Shown here piece by piece: positions 27,463 to 36,964 of a DNA stretch of 64,000 nucleotides. The stretch's first letter is position 1; every line of letters begins with the position of its first letter. The stretch spans positions 1,426,001-1,490,000 of the forward strand of contig NC_022664.1 of assembly GCF_000485905.1 (NCBI RefSeq), written 5' to 3'. Both the position numbers and the translations under genes were made by a program. Source of the stretch: Spiribacter curvatus (GTDB lineage Bacteria; Pseudomonadota; Gammaproteobacteria; Nitrococcales; Nitrococcaceae). Under the pieces are notes generated by a model. That model made no database searches. It was not told where the DNA came from and saw nothing but the letters and a program-made list of their open reading frames with translations.

Positions 27463-28644
27463 TCAGACCGGTTTCAGGCGCGACAGCCCCTGATCGAGAT
27501 CGGTCTGGATGTCGGCGAGATCCTCCAGCCCGACGGAGACGCGGACCAGCCCCTCACGGATACCCATCGCCTCGCGCTGGTCGACCGGTACGCGCCCATG
27601 GGTCGTGCTGGCCGGATGGGTGATCGTCGTGCGGACATCGCCCAGATTCGCCGTAATGGAGAGCATGGTCGTACGGTCGATGACCTCCCACGCCGCCGCG
27701 CGCCCTCCCTCGACCTCGAATGAGACGATACCGCCGAAGGCGTTCTGCTGACGCGCCGCAAGGGCATGTTGGGGATGATCCGCCAGCCCGCTGTAGAAGA
27801 CCTGGCTCACCGCCGGATGCGACCGCAGCCACTCCGCCAGTGCCGCCGCCTGATCACTGTGGGCTCGCATGCGCAGGTTGAGCGTTTCCAGTCCCTTGAG
27901 GAAGACCCAGGCGTTGAACGGGCTCATCGTCGGACCCGCCGTTCGCAGGAACGGGAATATGAACCGATCGAGGGTGTCCGCGTCCCCCACCAGCGCACCG
28001 CCCACGCAGCGGCCCTGACCGTCCAGATACTTGGTCGCCGAGTGCGAGACGATATCAGCCCCCCACTCCAGCGGACGCTGCAGTGCAGAGGTACAGAAGC
28101 AGTTATCCACCACGAGGCGCGCGTCATGGGAATGGGCAAGGTCTGCCAGCGCCCGCATATCCGCCACCTCGGTCAGCGGGTTCGAGGGCGTTTCCAGGAA
28201 GAGCAGTTTCGTCTCCGGCCGCATTGCCGCTGCCCAGGCCCCGACATCCGTGGGTGGGACAAAATCGGTACTGACACCAAAGCGTGAGAGCTGATTGGCG
28301 AACAGTGATGCAGTCGTCCCGAAGACGCCGAGCGAACAGATCACATGATCACCCGCCCGCAACAGCCCCATGCAGAGGCTGAGAATCGCCGACATGCCCG
28401 AGGCCGTGCCTATCGCCCGTTCACCCCCCTCCATCGCGGCCAGGCGGGTCTCGAAGGCCCGCACCGTGGGATTGGTGAAGCGGGAGTAGATATTGCCGGA
28501 TTCCTCACCACTGAACCGTGCCGCGGCCTCAGCAGCGCTATGGAACGTAAAGCTGGAGGTGGGAAAAATCGCCTCCGAGTGCTCCTGCTCGGGCGTGCGT
28601 TCCCAGCCGGCCCTCAGCCCCTTTGTATCGTCTCCCCAGGTCAC
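27463..28644 (-). CDS. metZ: O-succinylhomoserine sulfhydrylase
   Basis: 393 aa. It is a PLP enzyme of the Cys/Met metabolism family with the Schiff-base lysine in [13 protein letters not shown] and phosphate-binding TASGMSAI. It is assigned as MetZ, forming homocysteine from O-succinylhomoserine and sulfide, because the sequence begins [11 protein letters not shown] and the gene follows purF, as in Pseudomonas. Cystathionine gamma-synthase activity is the alternative. The start is GTG 28644, overlapping the purF stop as GTGA. It is the last gene of the long minus-strand run; the 202 bp after it contain an imperfect GACCGC/GCGGTC inverted repeat but no T-run. Confidence 0.93.
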   Translation of the reverse strand: MTWGDDTKGLRAGWERTPEQEHSEAIFPTSSFTFHSAAEAAARFSGEESGNIYSRFTNPTVRAFETRLAAMEGGERAIGTASGMSAILSLCMGLLRAGDHVICSLGVFGTTASLFANQLSRFGVSTDFVPPTDVGAWAAAMRPETKLLFLETPSNPLTEVADMRALADLAHSHDARLVVDNCFCTSALQRPLEWGADIVSHSATKYLDGQGRCVGGALVGDADTLDRFIFPFLRTAGPTMSPFNAWVFLKGLETLNLRMRAHSDQAAALAEWLRSHPAVSQVFYSGLADHPQHALAARQQNAFGGIVSFEVEGGRAAAWEVIDRTTMLSITANLGDVRTTITHPASTTHGRVPVDQREAMGIREGLVRVSVGLEDLADIQTDLDQGLSRLKPV

Positions 28645-30152
28645 GAGCGCACCAGCCCCAGCTCGTTGACGGCCGTGCTCTCATGGCCGACCTGCCGCGC
28701 CGCCTCGCCGCGTTCCGCCTCGAGCTGGAGCAGGTAGTCGACGCTGATATCGCCGGTGACGTACTGACCGTCAAAGCAGGAGCAGTCGAACGCGTCCAGT
28801 TCGCTGTTGCCCTCCCGGACCGCGCTCATCAAATCATCCAGGTCCTGGTAGATCATCCCGTCGGCGCCGATCGTCCGACGGATTTCCTCTACCGAGCGAT
28901 CGTGGGCAAGCAACTCGTGGGCAGCCGGCATATCAATGCCGTAGACATTCGGATAGCGCACCGGCGGTGCCGCGGAGGCGAAAAACACCTTATTGGCACC
29001 CGCATCACGCGCCATCTCAATGATCTGCTCGGAGGTGGTACCGCGCACGATGGAGTCATCGAGCAGCAACACGTTTTTGCCACGGAATTCGAGCTCGATG
29101 GGGTTGAGCTTCTGGCGGACCGACTTCTCTCGTACCGCCTGCCCCGGCATGATGAAGGTCCGGCCGATATAGCGATTCTTGATGAAGCCCTCGCGGTAGC
29201 GGAGGTTGAGGTCGTTGGCCAGATCCAGCGCACTGGTCCGGCTGGTATCCGGAATCGGGATGACAACATCGATATGATGGTGCGCCCATTCGCGCTTGAT
29301 CTTGCGGGCGAGCATCCGCCCCATCCGCAGGCGCGATTTGTAGACCGACACATCGTCGAGCATCGAGTCCGGCCGGGAGAGATAGACATACTCGAAGATG
29401 CAGGGTGTGAGCTGGGTCTCCGATGCGCACTGACGGGTATGCAGGTTGCCTTCCAGATCAATGAACACCGCCTCGCCAGGGGCGACATCACGGATCAGTC
29501 GAAAGCCAAGCACATTCAGCGCCACGCTCTCCGAGGCGATCATGTATTCGGTCCCTGATTCGGTCTCGCGGCTGCCGAAACACAGCGGCCGGATGCCGTT
29601 ACGATCGCGGAATCCGAGCACGCCATAGCCATTGATCATCGCCACTGCGGCGTAGCCGCCGTGACAGCGCTCATGAATGCCGCTCACGGCATTGAAGATA
29701 TCCGACTCGTTGACGCGCAGCTTGCCGAGCTCAGCGAGCTTGTGCGCAAAGACATTGAGGAGGATTTCGGAATCCGACGTGGTATTGATATGGCGGAGGT
29801 CTTCGAGGAAAAGATCGCGCTTGATCGCCTCGGCGTTGGTCAGATTGCCATTATGCGCAATGCTGATGCCGTAGGGCGAGTTCACATAGAACGGCTGGGC
29901 CTCGGCGGCGCTGGCACAGCCGGCGGTTGGATAGCGGCAGTGACCAATGCCCATATTGCCCTGCAGCTGCATCATGTCCTGGGCACTGAACACATCACGG
30001 ACCAGGCCATTGTCCTTACGCAGATGCAGCCTGCCGCGATTGAACGTCATGATCCCCGCGGCATCCTGGCCGCGATGCTGGAGGACCGTCAGGCCGTCAT
30101 AAAGGGCCTGATTGACCGGATGCCGGGCCACCATGCCGATTACGCCACACAT
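28641..30152 (-). CDS. purF: Amidophosphoribosyltransferase
   Basis: 503 aa, matching E. coli PurF (505). It catalyses PRPP plus glutamine to 5-phosphoribosylamine, the committed step of purine synthesis. The N-terminal nucleophile cysteine directly follows the initiator Met (MCGVIGMV), so there is no propeptide, as in the non-iron-sulfur E. coli type. The PRPP loop is [17 protein letters not shown] and the flexible-loop region contains [12 protein letters not shown]. The start lies 4 nt after cvpA, reproducing the classical cvpA-purF pair, and the stop overlaps metZ. Confidence 0.98.
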   Translation of the reverse strand: MCGVIGMVARHPVNQALYDGLTVLQHRGQDAAGIMTFNRGRLHLRKDNGLVRDVFSAQDMMQLQGNMGIGHCRYPTAGCASAAEAQPFYVNSPYGISIAHNGNLTNAEAIKRDLFLEDLRHINTTSDSEILLNVFAHKLAELGKLRVNESDIFNAVSGIHERCHGGYAAVAMINGYGVLGFRDRNGIRPLCFGSRETESGTEYMIASESVALNVLGFRLIRDVAPGEAVFIDLEGNLHTRQCASETQLTPCIFEYVYLSRPDSMLDDVSVYKSRLRMGRMLARKIKREWAHHHIDVVIPIPDTSRTSALDLANDLNLRYREGFIKNRYIGRTFIMPGQAVREKSVRQKLNPIELEFRGKNVLLLDDSIVRGTTSEQIIEMARDAGANKVFFASAAPPVRYPNVYGIDMPAAHELLAHDRSVEEIRRTIGADGMIYQDLDDLMSAVREGNSELDAFDCSCFDGQYVTGDISVDYLLQLEAERGEAARQVGHESTAVNELGLVRS

Positions 30153-30156
30153 AGAT

Positions 30157-30747
30157 TCAGCTCCCGCTCTCGCTATTCTGCTCGGAATTGATCTGACAGT
30201 AGGCCTCCCAGTAGGCGAAGGCCGCCGCGCTGTTCACGGGTGCCCGGGCCACGCCGGGTACCTGCTGTGCCTTGTCCAGCCAGCTCCCGACCCGGGCATG
30301 ACAGACCCATGGCCGATAGCTCTGGGCAATGACCGACTCCTGCCACCAGGTCTCGCCGGGAATCGCTGTCAGGCCCGCGCCCAGTACCACCGCCCCGGTC
30401 AGCAGCAACCCCCGCAGCGCGCCAAACACCACCCCCAGCAGTCGGTCGGTGCCAGTCAGTCCGGTCCGTCCCACCAACACTCGCGCGACGTAACTGATGA
30501 GCGCGCCGACCAGCAGGGTGAGAATGAACAGACCGGCGAAACCGGCGACCAGCTGCAGCATGGAGGACGCCAGCCACGGCGAGAGGTAGTCGCCCACCTG
30601 CGCACTGTACCGGGCGCCGATCCAGAATGCCGCCACCCAGATCAGCACGGATATGACCTCGCGGACGAAGCCGCGGATGACGCCGATGAGCACCGACAGG
30701 GCGATGACGCTGATAAACGCAAGGTCGAGCCAGTTCAACGGTGTCAT
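30157..30747 (-). CDS. cvpA: CvpA family membrane protein
   Basis: 196 aa with four predicted membrane segments in the first 130 residues, beginning [20 protein letters not shown]. The family signature [17 protein letters not shown] is followed by a glycine-rich [14 protein letters not shown] segment. CvpA was named for colicin V production and is associated with envelope homeostasis and bile/detergent resistance; its molecular role is not settled. The C-terminal 50 residues are soluble. It stands directly upstream of purF (4 nt), as in most gammaproteobacteria. Confidence 0.95.
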   Translation of the reverse strand: MTPLNWLDLAFISVIALSVLIGVIRGFVREVISVLIWVAAFWIGARYSAQVGDYLSPWLASSMLQLVAGFAGLFILTLLVGALISYVARVLVGRTGLTGTDRLLGVVFGALRGLLLTGAVVLGAGLTAIPGETWWQESVIAQSYRPWVCHARVGSWLDKAQQVPGVARAPVNSAAAFAYWEAYCQINSEQNSESGS

Positions 30748-30773
30748 GATTCCTCATTATAGCAGTCGATCCT

Positions 30774-31286
30774 TCACGGCTCGACGATAAATCCCGGCAG
30801 GCCAAAGCCATCGGCCAGTCGCTGCGCCATCCGTTCCGCTGCCGCCCGACCGTCCAGTGGCCCGACCTGGACCCGGTAGGGTAGCCGGTCCTCGCGATCG
30901 TCTTCGGCGATGCGGACGTCCAGATCATTATCCGTCAGGCGGTTGGCGAGCCGTCGGGCATTTTCGAGACTGCCAAACGCACCCACCTGGACATAGACAT
31001 CAGCGCCGGTATCGGGACGCACGGGCGCTGGTGCCGGATCGGGGACCGCCCCGTCCCCGCCCAGTGCGGGCTGGTCGGCCAGCGACTGGCCGGGCTGGGA
31101 CGATTCAACCGCGGAATCCTCGGGCAGCGCCGGCGCCGCCTCAAGCGTTGGCTCAGCCGGCATATCCAGCTGAATATCGACACGGGTACGCTCCACCGGA
31201 CCGCTCAGCAGCATGGGCAGGAAAATGACACCGAGGGCGACGAGCACGACCGCCCCGACCAACCGTTGTTTGACCCGCTGCTCCAA
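30774..31286 (-). CDS. SPOR-domain membrane protein (DedD-like)
   Basis: 170 aa. A short basic N-terminus is followed by one membrane helix (LVGAVVLVALGVIFLPMLL), a proline/alanine/acidic linker (about residues 40-95) and a C-terminal SPOR domain (VYVQVGAFGSLENARRLANRL, YRVQVGPLDGR). SPOR domains bind denuded septal peptidoglycan. The position between folC and cvpA is that of dedD in E. coli and PA3111 in Pseudomonas, so recruitment to the division septum is the likely role. Spacing is 27 nt after folC and 26 nt before cvpA. Confidence 0.92.
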   Translation of the reverse strand: MEQRVKQRLVGAVVLVALGVIFLPMLLSGPVERTRVDIQLDMPAEPTLEAAPALPEDSAVESSQPGQSLADQPALGGDGAVPDPAPAPVRPDTGADVYVQVGAFGSLENARRLANRLTDNDLDVRIAEDDREDRLPYRVQVGPLDGRAAAERMAQRLADGFGLPGFIVEP

Positions 31287-31313
31287 CTGGCTGCTCCGCG
31301 TTATCCGACCCGT

Positions 31314-32606
31314 TCAGTCTCGGCTGCTGCCGCGGTCGTTGCAAGGAACGATACCGGCCCGCATGAATGCCTCGACCACACGGAATGATCCGGCGGCGAC
31401 CGACAGATCCTGTGCGGCGGCGCGCGCCTCCAGTATCGCCCGGGCCGATGACGCGTCGCCCTGCCCGATGACCACCTGCCCCGCTTCGCCCAGTGCCTGC
31501 TCGATGGCATCGGCCGAAAAACTCTGCGGATCATCAAGCGCCAGCGCGAACCACTCATCGACAACCGGGGCCAGCCGGACGATGAGGGCTGACAGCGGTT
31601 TTCGGGCCATCAGACCGAACGCGACCCGGACGCGCCCCCGGTCGCGGACAGCCTCGAGCCGCCGCGCGAGCAGATCGATAGCGGCCGGATTATGGCCGAC
31701 ATCGAGCAACCAGCCACCACCACCGCCCGGCGCCCAGCTCTGACGACCGATGACATGGGCATTGGCGAGCCCCGTCGCGATGCTCGTTGAATCGAGTGCG
31801 AGTGCTGGCATGGCATCGGTCACGGCCGCTACCGCCCCCGCTGCGTTGGCAAGCGCGTCGTCGGCCATCCAGTGAGGACGCGGCAGATGGTCGTAACGGC
31901 GATCGTGGCTCCACCATGACCAGTCCGTGGTGCTGGTCTGATAGTGATAGTGCTCACCCAGCTGGTGGAGCGGCGCGGGCAGTGCCGACGCCGTTTCGGC
32001 GACTCGCGACGGCGGATCCGGGTCGGCGCAGACAATCGGCCGGTCCGGCCGGGCAATCCCCAGCTTTTCCGTCGCGATCGCCTCCCGCGTGTCGCCCAGC
32101 CACTCCATATGATCGAGGTCGATGGCGGTCACGATCGCCAGATCGGCATCCAGGCAATTGGTGGCGTCGAGCCGACCGCCCAATCCAACTTCGAGGATCC
32201 AGGGGCTCGCCCCCGCCGCCCGGAAGCACCAGACAGCGGCGAGTGTAGCGAACTCGAAATAGGTCAGCGTGATCTCGCCCCGGGCTCGATCAATCGCTCG
32301 AAATGCATCAAGGATGGCCGCATCATCCACCGGCTGGCCATCAATCCGTATCCGTTCGTTGTAGCGGAGCAGATGCGGCGAGGTGAAGGCACCGGGGTGA
32401 TGACCGCCGGCCCGGAACATCGATTCGAGGCAGGCCACGGTGCTGCCCTTGCCGTTCGTGCCTGCCACGGTAATGAGCGGCGCCTGCTCCGGGGGCAGGC
32501 TGAGCCGTCGGGCGACGCGGCCGATGCGGCCCAGCCCCAGCTCGATCTCGCGCGGATGCAGACCCTCCAGCCAGGCCAGCCAGCCGTCGAGTGTTGTATC
32601 CGCCAC
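31314..32606 (-). CDS. folC: Dihydrofolate synthase / folylpolyglutamate synthase
   Basis: 430 aa. It adds glutamate to dihydropteroate and extends folate polyglutamates. The Mur-ligase-like ATP site reads VAGTNGKGSTVACLESM; TSPHLLRYNERI is the folate-binding segment, EVGLGGRLDATN and the carboxylated-lysine loop ATEKLGIARPDRPIVC follow, and the C-terminal domain contains DVGHNPAA. The C-terminal residues are cysteine/arginine-rich and not conserved. It is 9 nt after accD, the classical accD-folC pair. Confidence 0.96.
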   Translation of the reverse strand: MADTTLDGWLAWLEGLHPREIELGLGRIGRVARRLSLPPEQAPLITVAGTNGKGSTVACLESMFRAGGHHPGAFTSPHLLRYNERIRIDGQPVDDAAILDAFRAIDRARGEITLTYFEFATLAAVWCFRAAGASPWILEVGLGGRLDATNCLDADLAIVTAIDLDHMEWLGDTREAIATEKLGIARPDRPIVCADPDPPSRVAETASALPAPLHQLGEHYHYQTSTTDWSWWSHDRRYDHLPRPHWMADDALANAAGAVAAVTDAMPALALDSTSIATGLANAHVIGRQSWAPGGGGGWLLDVGHNPAAIDLLARRLEAVRDRGRVRVAFGLMARKPLSALIVRLAPVVDEWFALALDDPQSFSADAIEQALGEAGQVVIGQGDASSARAILEARAAAQDLSVAAGSFRVVEAFMRAGIVPCNDRGSSRD

Positions 32607-32615
32607 TCCGACGGG

Positions 32616-33500
32616 TCAGATCTGGCCGGCGGCGGCCTGCTGGGGCGCCGGCGCCTGCATGAGCATTGCGAGCAGCGACGCGATGCGCATGCGCTGCTCA
32701 CGTCGATCGACAATCAGATCCACCGCGCCGTGTTCGAGCAGGAACTCGCTGCGCTGAAAACCCTCCGGCAGTGTCTCGCGGACCGTCTGCTCGATGACCC
32801 GCGGCCCCGCGAAACCGATCAGCGCCCCCGGCTCGGCAACGATCACGTCGCCCAGCATCGCCAGACTGGCTGACACACCCCCCATCGTGGGATCGGTCAG
32901 GACGCTGACGAACGGAACGCCGGATTCAGACAGGCGCTTGAGCGCGGCACTGGTCTTTGCCATCTGCATCAACGACAGGAGCGCTTCCTGCATGCGCGCC
33001 CCGCCACTCGCGCTGAAGCAGACCAGCGGACAGCGTGCCTCGCGTGCCTGCTCCACCGCACGGACGAATCGCTCGCCAACCACCGCCCCCATCGAGCCGC
33101 CCATGAAGCGGAACTCGAAGGCAACGGCAATCACCGGTTCGGCGGCGAGCGTGCCTTTCATCGCGACCAGCGCGTCACGCTCGCCGGTGGTCCGCTGCGC
33201 TTGCGCGAGCCGGTCCTTGTAGCGCTTGGTGTCCTTGAATCGAAGGGCATCGACGGGCTGCAGATCGGTACCGATCTCCTCCTGGCCCGCCGCGTCAACG
33301 AAGACTTCGAGGCGCCGGCGGGCACCGATGCGCATATGCGCGGCGCACTTCGGGCATACCTCGAGATTGCGCTCGAGTTCGGGGCGGTAGAGCACCGCAT
33401 TACAGGACTCGCACTTGGTCCAGAGCCCCTCGGGGATGCTGTGGCTGCGGCCGCCCTCGGTCCGGATCCGCGAGGGCATGAGTTTCTCGAACCAGCTCAA
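32616..33500 (-). CDS. accD: Acetyl-CoA carboxylase carboxyltransferase subunit beta
   Basis: 294 aa. With AccA it transfers CO2 from biotinyl-AccB to acetyl-CoA, making malonyl-CoA for fatty acids. The N-terminal zinc ribbon ([10 protein letters not shown] and CPKCAAHM) is intact, and the crotonase-like carboxyltransferase core contains [35 protein letters not shown] and [13 protein letters not shown]. The start overlaps the trpA stop as ATGA. The fatty-acid gene is embedded in an amino-acid operon, as in Pseudomonas and betaproteobacteria. Confidence 0.98.
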   Translation of the reverse strand: MSWFEKLMPSRIRTEGGRSHSIPEGLWTKCESCNAVLYRPELERNLEVCPKCAAHMRIGARRRLEVFVDAAGQEEIGTDLQPVDALRFKDTKRYKDRLAQAQRTTGERDALVAMKGTLAAEPVIAVAFEFRFMGGSMGAVVGERFVRAVEQAREARCPLVCFSASGGARMQEALLSLMQMAKTSAALKRLSESGVPFVSVLTDPTMGGVSASLAMLGDVIVAEPGALIGFAGPRVIEQTVRETLPEGFQRSEFLLEHGAVDLIVDRREQRMRIASLLAMLMQAPAPQQAAAGQI

Positions 33501-34321
33501 GGCGTGCGCTCCACCATTGGCGCATCCAGCCCCTGTCGCAACTCATCGGTGATGGCATGGATCGCGTCGCCGATCGCCGCATCGTCACCCACATTCTCGG
33601 CGATCCGCGAAACGATGGCGGTGCCAACGACCACCGCATCAGCGACCTGCCCCAGACGCGCCGCATCGTCGCCACTGCGCACACCGAAGCCCACCCCAAC
33701 CGGCGTCTGGGTGGCTTCGCGAATGGTGTCCACATGGCTGCCCACATCATCGACATCCAGCGTGCCGGCACCGGTGACGCCCTTCAGTGAGACGTAATAG
33801 ACGAACCCGCGGGCCTGATCACAGATGGCGTTGACGCGCTCCATGCGGGTGGTTGGCGCGATCAGCCAGATGGGGTCGAGGTCATGCTCGGTCAGCGCCG
33901 CAACGAATTCATTGCCCTCTTCCGGGGGCAGATCCACCGTCAGCACGCCATCGACACCGGCCGCGGCCGCATCGCGGGCGAATGATTGATAACCGATCTG
34001 CTCGATGGGGTTGAGATAGCCCATCAACACCACCGGCGTATCGTTGTCCGTGCGCCGGAATGCGCGGACCATTTCGAGCACGCCGGCGAGTCCCGTGCCG
34101 TTCTCGAGTGCCCGATCGCAGGCGGACTGGATCACCGGTCCATCCGCCATGGGATCGGAGAACGGCATGCCGACCTCGATGATATCGGCACCGGCACTGA
34201 CCAACCGATGCATGATCGGCACCGTCGCCCCGGGGTGCGGATCTCCGCCGGTGACGTAAGTGACCAGCGTCTTGCGCTGCTCGGCGCGGCGCTGGGCGAA
34301 GCGATATGCAATGCGACTCAT
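33497..34321 (-). CDS. trpA: Tryptophan synthase alpha chain
   Basis: 274 aa. It cleaves indole-3-glycerol phosphate to indole and glyceraldehyde-3-phosphate, and the indole is channelled to TrpB. The catalytic glutamate is in [18 protein letters not shown], which also supplies the essential aspartate; [15 protein letters not shown] and the phosphate-binding [10 protein letters not shown] segment are present. The ATG overlaps the trpB stop (ATGA) and the stop overlaps the accD start, giving an uninterrupted trpF-trpB-trpA-accD chain. Confidence 0.98.
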   Translation of the reverse strand: MSRIAYRFAQRRAEQRKTLVTYVTGGDPHPGATVPIMHRLVSAGADIIEVGMPFSDPMADGPVIQSACDRALENGTGLAGVLEMVRAFRRTDNDTPVVLMGYLNPIEQIGYQSFARDAAAAGVDGVLTVDLPPEEGNEFVAALTEHDLDPIWLIAPTTRMERVNAICDQARGFVYYVSLKGVTGAGTLDVDDVGSHVDTIREATQTPVGVGFGVRSGDDAARLGQVADAVVVGTAIVSRIAENVGDDAAIGDAIHAITDELRQGLDAPMVERTP

Positions 34322-35550
34322 AGATTCATTCCCTCTACCTCGGCCACGGTGTCGATATCCTTGTCGCCGCGTCCCGAGCAGTTGATGACGATCACCTGGT
34401 CCGGCCTCATCCGCGCGGCGAGCTTCTCGGCATAGGCGATGCCATGGGCGGTTTCCAGCGCCGGGATGATGCCCTCCAGACGCGCCAGTCCGTGGAATGC
34501 CGCAAGCGCGTCGTCATCATCCACTGCCACATAGCGCACACGCCCCGTGTCCTTGAGCCAGGCATGCTCAGGCCCGACACCGGGGTAATCGAGACCGGCC
34601 GACACCGAATGGGTCGGCATGATCTGGCCGTCCGCGTTCTCCATCAGATAGGTCCGATTCCCGTGCAGGACGCCCGGACGCCCCGCCGACAGGGGGGCTG
34701 CGTGACGCTCGGTCTCGACACCCTCACCCCCGGCCTCGGCCCCATAGATCTCGACACCGGTATCACCGAGGAAAGGATGGAACATGCCGATGGCATTGGA
34801 GCCGCCACCCACACAGGCAACCAGCGCGTCCGGCAGGCGCCCGTGCTGCTCCAGGCACTGCTCGCGGGTCTCGCGGCCGATGACGGCCTGAAAGTCGCGC
34901 ACCATCTCCGGATAGGGATGCGGACCCGCGACGGTGCCAATGATGTAGAAGGTGTCATCGACGTTGGCGGCCCAGTCGCGGAAGGCCTCATTGAGTGCGT
35001 CCTTGAGGGTACGGGTTCCGGACTCCACGGGTACCACAGTCGCCCCCATGAGGCGCATCCGGTAGACATTGACCGACTGCCGCCGGACGTCCTCGGCCCC
35101 CATATAAACAATGCACTCGAGACCCAGCCGCGCGCAGACCGCTGCCGTGGCGACACCATGCTGGCCGGCACCGGTCTCGGCGACGATCCGGCGTTTGCCC
35201 ATGCGGGAGGCGAGCAGCGCCTGCCCCATGGTGTTGTTGATTTTGTGCGCGCCGGTGTGGTCGAGGTCTTCGCGCTTGAGGTAGAGCTGCGCGCCACCGA
35301 CCTGCTCGGTCCAGTGCCTGGCGAAGTAAAGCGGCGTGGGCCGACCGACGTAATACTGCAGATCTGCATAGAGCTCGGCCTGGAACTCCGGATCCGCCCG
35401 AAAGCGTGCGTACGCCGACGCGAGCTCTTCGAGTGGCGCCATGAGGAGCTCGGGGACGAAGCGCCCGCCATAGGGGCCGAAATGCCCGAGCGGGTCGGGA
35501 AACTCGCCGAAATCGGCGGGGGCTTCAATCGCCTGAATAACGTTGGACAC
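34318..35550 (-). CDS. trpB: Tryptophan synthase beta chain
   Basis: 410 aa. It condenses indole with serine in a PLP-dependent reaction. The PLP lysine is in [15 protein letters not shown], the catalytic glutamate in AETGAGQHG and the PLP-phosphate loop in [10 protein letters not shown]. The start is GTG 35550, in-frame behind an AGAGGT ribosome site and 26 nt before the end of trpF; the far longer open frame extending to 35904 reads antisense-like sequence of trpF and is rejected. The N-terminal [17 protein letters not shown] segment is standard. Confidence 0.97.
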   Translation of the reverse strand: MSNVIQAIEAPADFGEFPDPLGHFGPYGGRFVPELLMAPLEELASAYARFRADPEFQAELYADLQYYVGRPTPLYFARHWTEQVGGAQLYLKREDLDHTGAHKINNTMGQALLASRMGKRRIVAETGAGQHGVATAAVCARLGLECIVYMGAEDVRRQSVNVYRMRLMGATVVPVESGTRTLKDALNEAFRDWAANVDDTFYIIGTVAGPHPYPEMVRDFQAVIGRETREQCLEQHGRLPDALVACVGGGSNAIGMFHPFLGDTGVEIYGAEAGGEGVETERHAAPLSAGRPGVLHGNRTYLMENADGQIMPTHSVSAGLDYPGVGPEHAWLKDTGRVRYVAVDDDDALAAFHGLARLEGIIPALETAHGIAYAEKLAARMRPDQVIVINCSGRGDKDIDTVAEVEGMNL

Positions 35551-36160
35551 GATGGACCTCTTCAATAAAGGCGGCGACAAGGCGCCGATCCTTGATCCCC
35601 GGGGAAGACTCGACACCGCTGCTGCAGTCGACGCCCCAGGGCCGAATGGTTTGAACGGCTTGCGCGACATTATCGACGCGAAGCCCGCCGGCGACGATGA
35701 TCCGGTGACTGCCGGGTAGCGGCTGCCCCCAGTCGAACGCCTCGCCACTGCCACCGGCGGCACCCGGTGGGTGGCCATCGAGCAGCAGACCAGCCGCCTG
35801 GGGATGGTCCCGGGCGACCGCCCAGGGATCGCCCCCCGCCATCCCGATTGCCTTGAGGTAGCGGTGACCGAATCGCTCACAGAACCCCGGCGTTTCGCTG
35901 CCATGGAACTGCAGCAGATCCAGCGCGACCTGCGAGATCACGTCCCGGACCCGCTCGGCATCGGCGTCCAGAAACAACCCCACCGCGGTGACCATGGGCG
36001 GCAGCGACGCGACAATCCGCGCCGCCTGATCCACCGTCACGCAGCGTCGACTGGGCGGATGGAACACCAGCCCGATGGCATCCGCGCCCGCCTCGGCGGC
36101 CATCACCGCGTCCTCAGGCGTTGTCACGCCGCAAATCTTTACCCGGCAACGCACATTCAT
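35525..36160 (-). CDS. trpF: Phosphoribosylanthranilate isomerase
   Basis: 211 aa. It performs the Amadori rearrangement of N-(5'-phosphoribosyl)-anthranilate in tryptophan synthesis. The catalytic cysteine is in [12 protein letters not shown] and the catalytic aspartate in the [15 protein letters not shown] block near the C-terminus, which also binds phosphate. It is a separate protein, not fused to TrpC as in E. coli. The gene begins 3 nt after truA and overlaps trpB by 26 nt. The remaining trp genes (trpE, G, D, C) are not in the window. Confidence 0.97.
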   Translation of the reverse strand: MNVRCRVKICGVTTPEDAVMAAEAGADAIGLVFHPPSRRCVTVDQAARIVASLPPMVTAVGLFLDADAERVRDVISQVALDLLQFHGSETPGFCERFGHRYLKAIGMAGGDPWAVARDHPQAAGLLLDGHPPGAAGGSGEAFDWGQPLPGSHRIIVAGGLRVDNVAQAVQTIRPWGVDCSSGVESSPGIKDRRLVAAFIEEVHRVQRYSGD

Positions 36161-36163
36161 ATC

Positions 36164-36964
36164 CTACCCGTCGCCCCACGCCGGGGCAAAAATCGGTCCA
36201 GCGGGTGGATCGGGCAGCCCGAACCGCGCTGGATACCGCACGCCGACCATATATAGACCCGCTGCCGGCGCGGTAATTCCCGCCCGGCGACGATCCCTTG
36301 CCGCGAGCACACCGCCGACCCAGTCCACCGACCGCTCACCAGCGCCCACCGGCATCAGCGTACCAACGATGTTGCGGACCATATGATGGAGGAACGCGTT
36401 CGCCTGTATATCCACCACCACCAGGCCCTGGCGTCGCCTCACGGTCAGCGTTTCGACCCGACGCAACGGATGCTGGGCCTGGCACGCCGAGGCGCGGAAG
36501 CTGCTGAAGTCATGCTCACCGAGCAGTGCCTCGGCGGCCTGCTGCATCGGCCCCGCATCGAGCGCCCGGAACGTCCAGCCGACGCGATCGCGTAATAGCA
36601 CCGGGCGCTCGGGACTGTCGATGAGCAGATACCGATAGGCCCGCGAGACACCGCTGCGCCGGGCATCGAACCCGTTACCCGGATGGGCCACCCAGCGCAC
36701 ACCGATATCAGCGGGCAGATGCGCATTCACGCCCTTGACCCAGGCGCGATCGGGGCGTGATGCATCGGTGTCGAAATGCACGACCTGCTCGCAGGCATGC
36801 ACGCCGGCATCGGTACGCCCCGCAGCCACGGTCTGGACGGGATGACAGGCAACCGCACTCAGAGCCTGATCGAGCCGTACCTGCACCGAATCGGCATGAC
36901 GCTGACGCTGCCAGCCACTGTAGCCACTGCCGTCATATTCAACGCCGATCGCGAGTCGGGTCAT
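36164..36964 (-). CDS. truA: tRNA pseudouridine(38-40) synthase
   Basis: 266 aa. It converts uridines 38-40 of the anticodon stem-loop to pseudouridine. The catalytic aspartate lies in VAAGRTDAGVHACEQV; the N-terminal IGVEYDGSGYSGWQRQ and the RAYRYLLI and FLHHMVRNIVGTL segments are diagnostic. The ATG overlaps the fimV stop as ATGA. The location between fimV and trpF is the Pseudomonas arrangement. Confidence 0.97.
   Translation of the reverse strand: MTRLAIGVEYDGSGYSGWQRQRHADSVQVRLDQALSAVACHPVQTVAAGRTDAGVHACEQVVHFDTDASRPDRAWVKGVNAHLPADIGVRWVAHPGNGFDARRSGVSRAYRYLLIDSPERPVLLRDRVGWTFRALDAGPMQQAAEALLGEHDFSSFRASACQAQHPLRRVETLTVRRRQGLVVVDIQANAFLHHMVRNIVGTLMPVGAGERSVDWVGGVLAARDRRRAGITAPAAGLYMVGVRYPARFGLPDPPAGPIFAPAWGDG

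Noticed and set aside
34444-35568. 374-codon plus-strand open frame opposite trpB
   Set aside because: It mirrors trpB codon positions; trpB is certain from its PLP lysine and overlaps with trpA and trpF.
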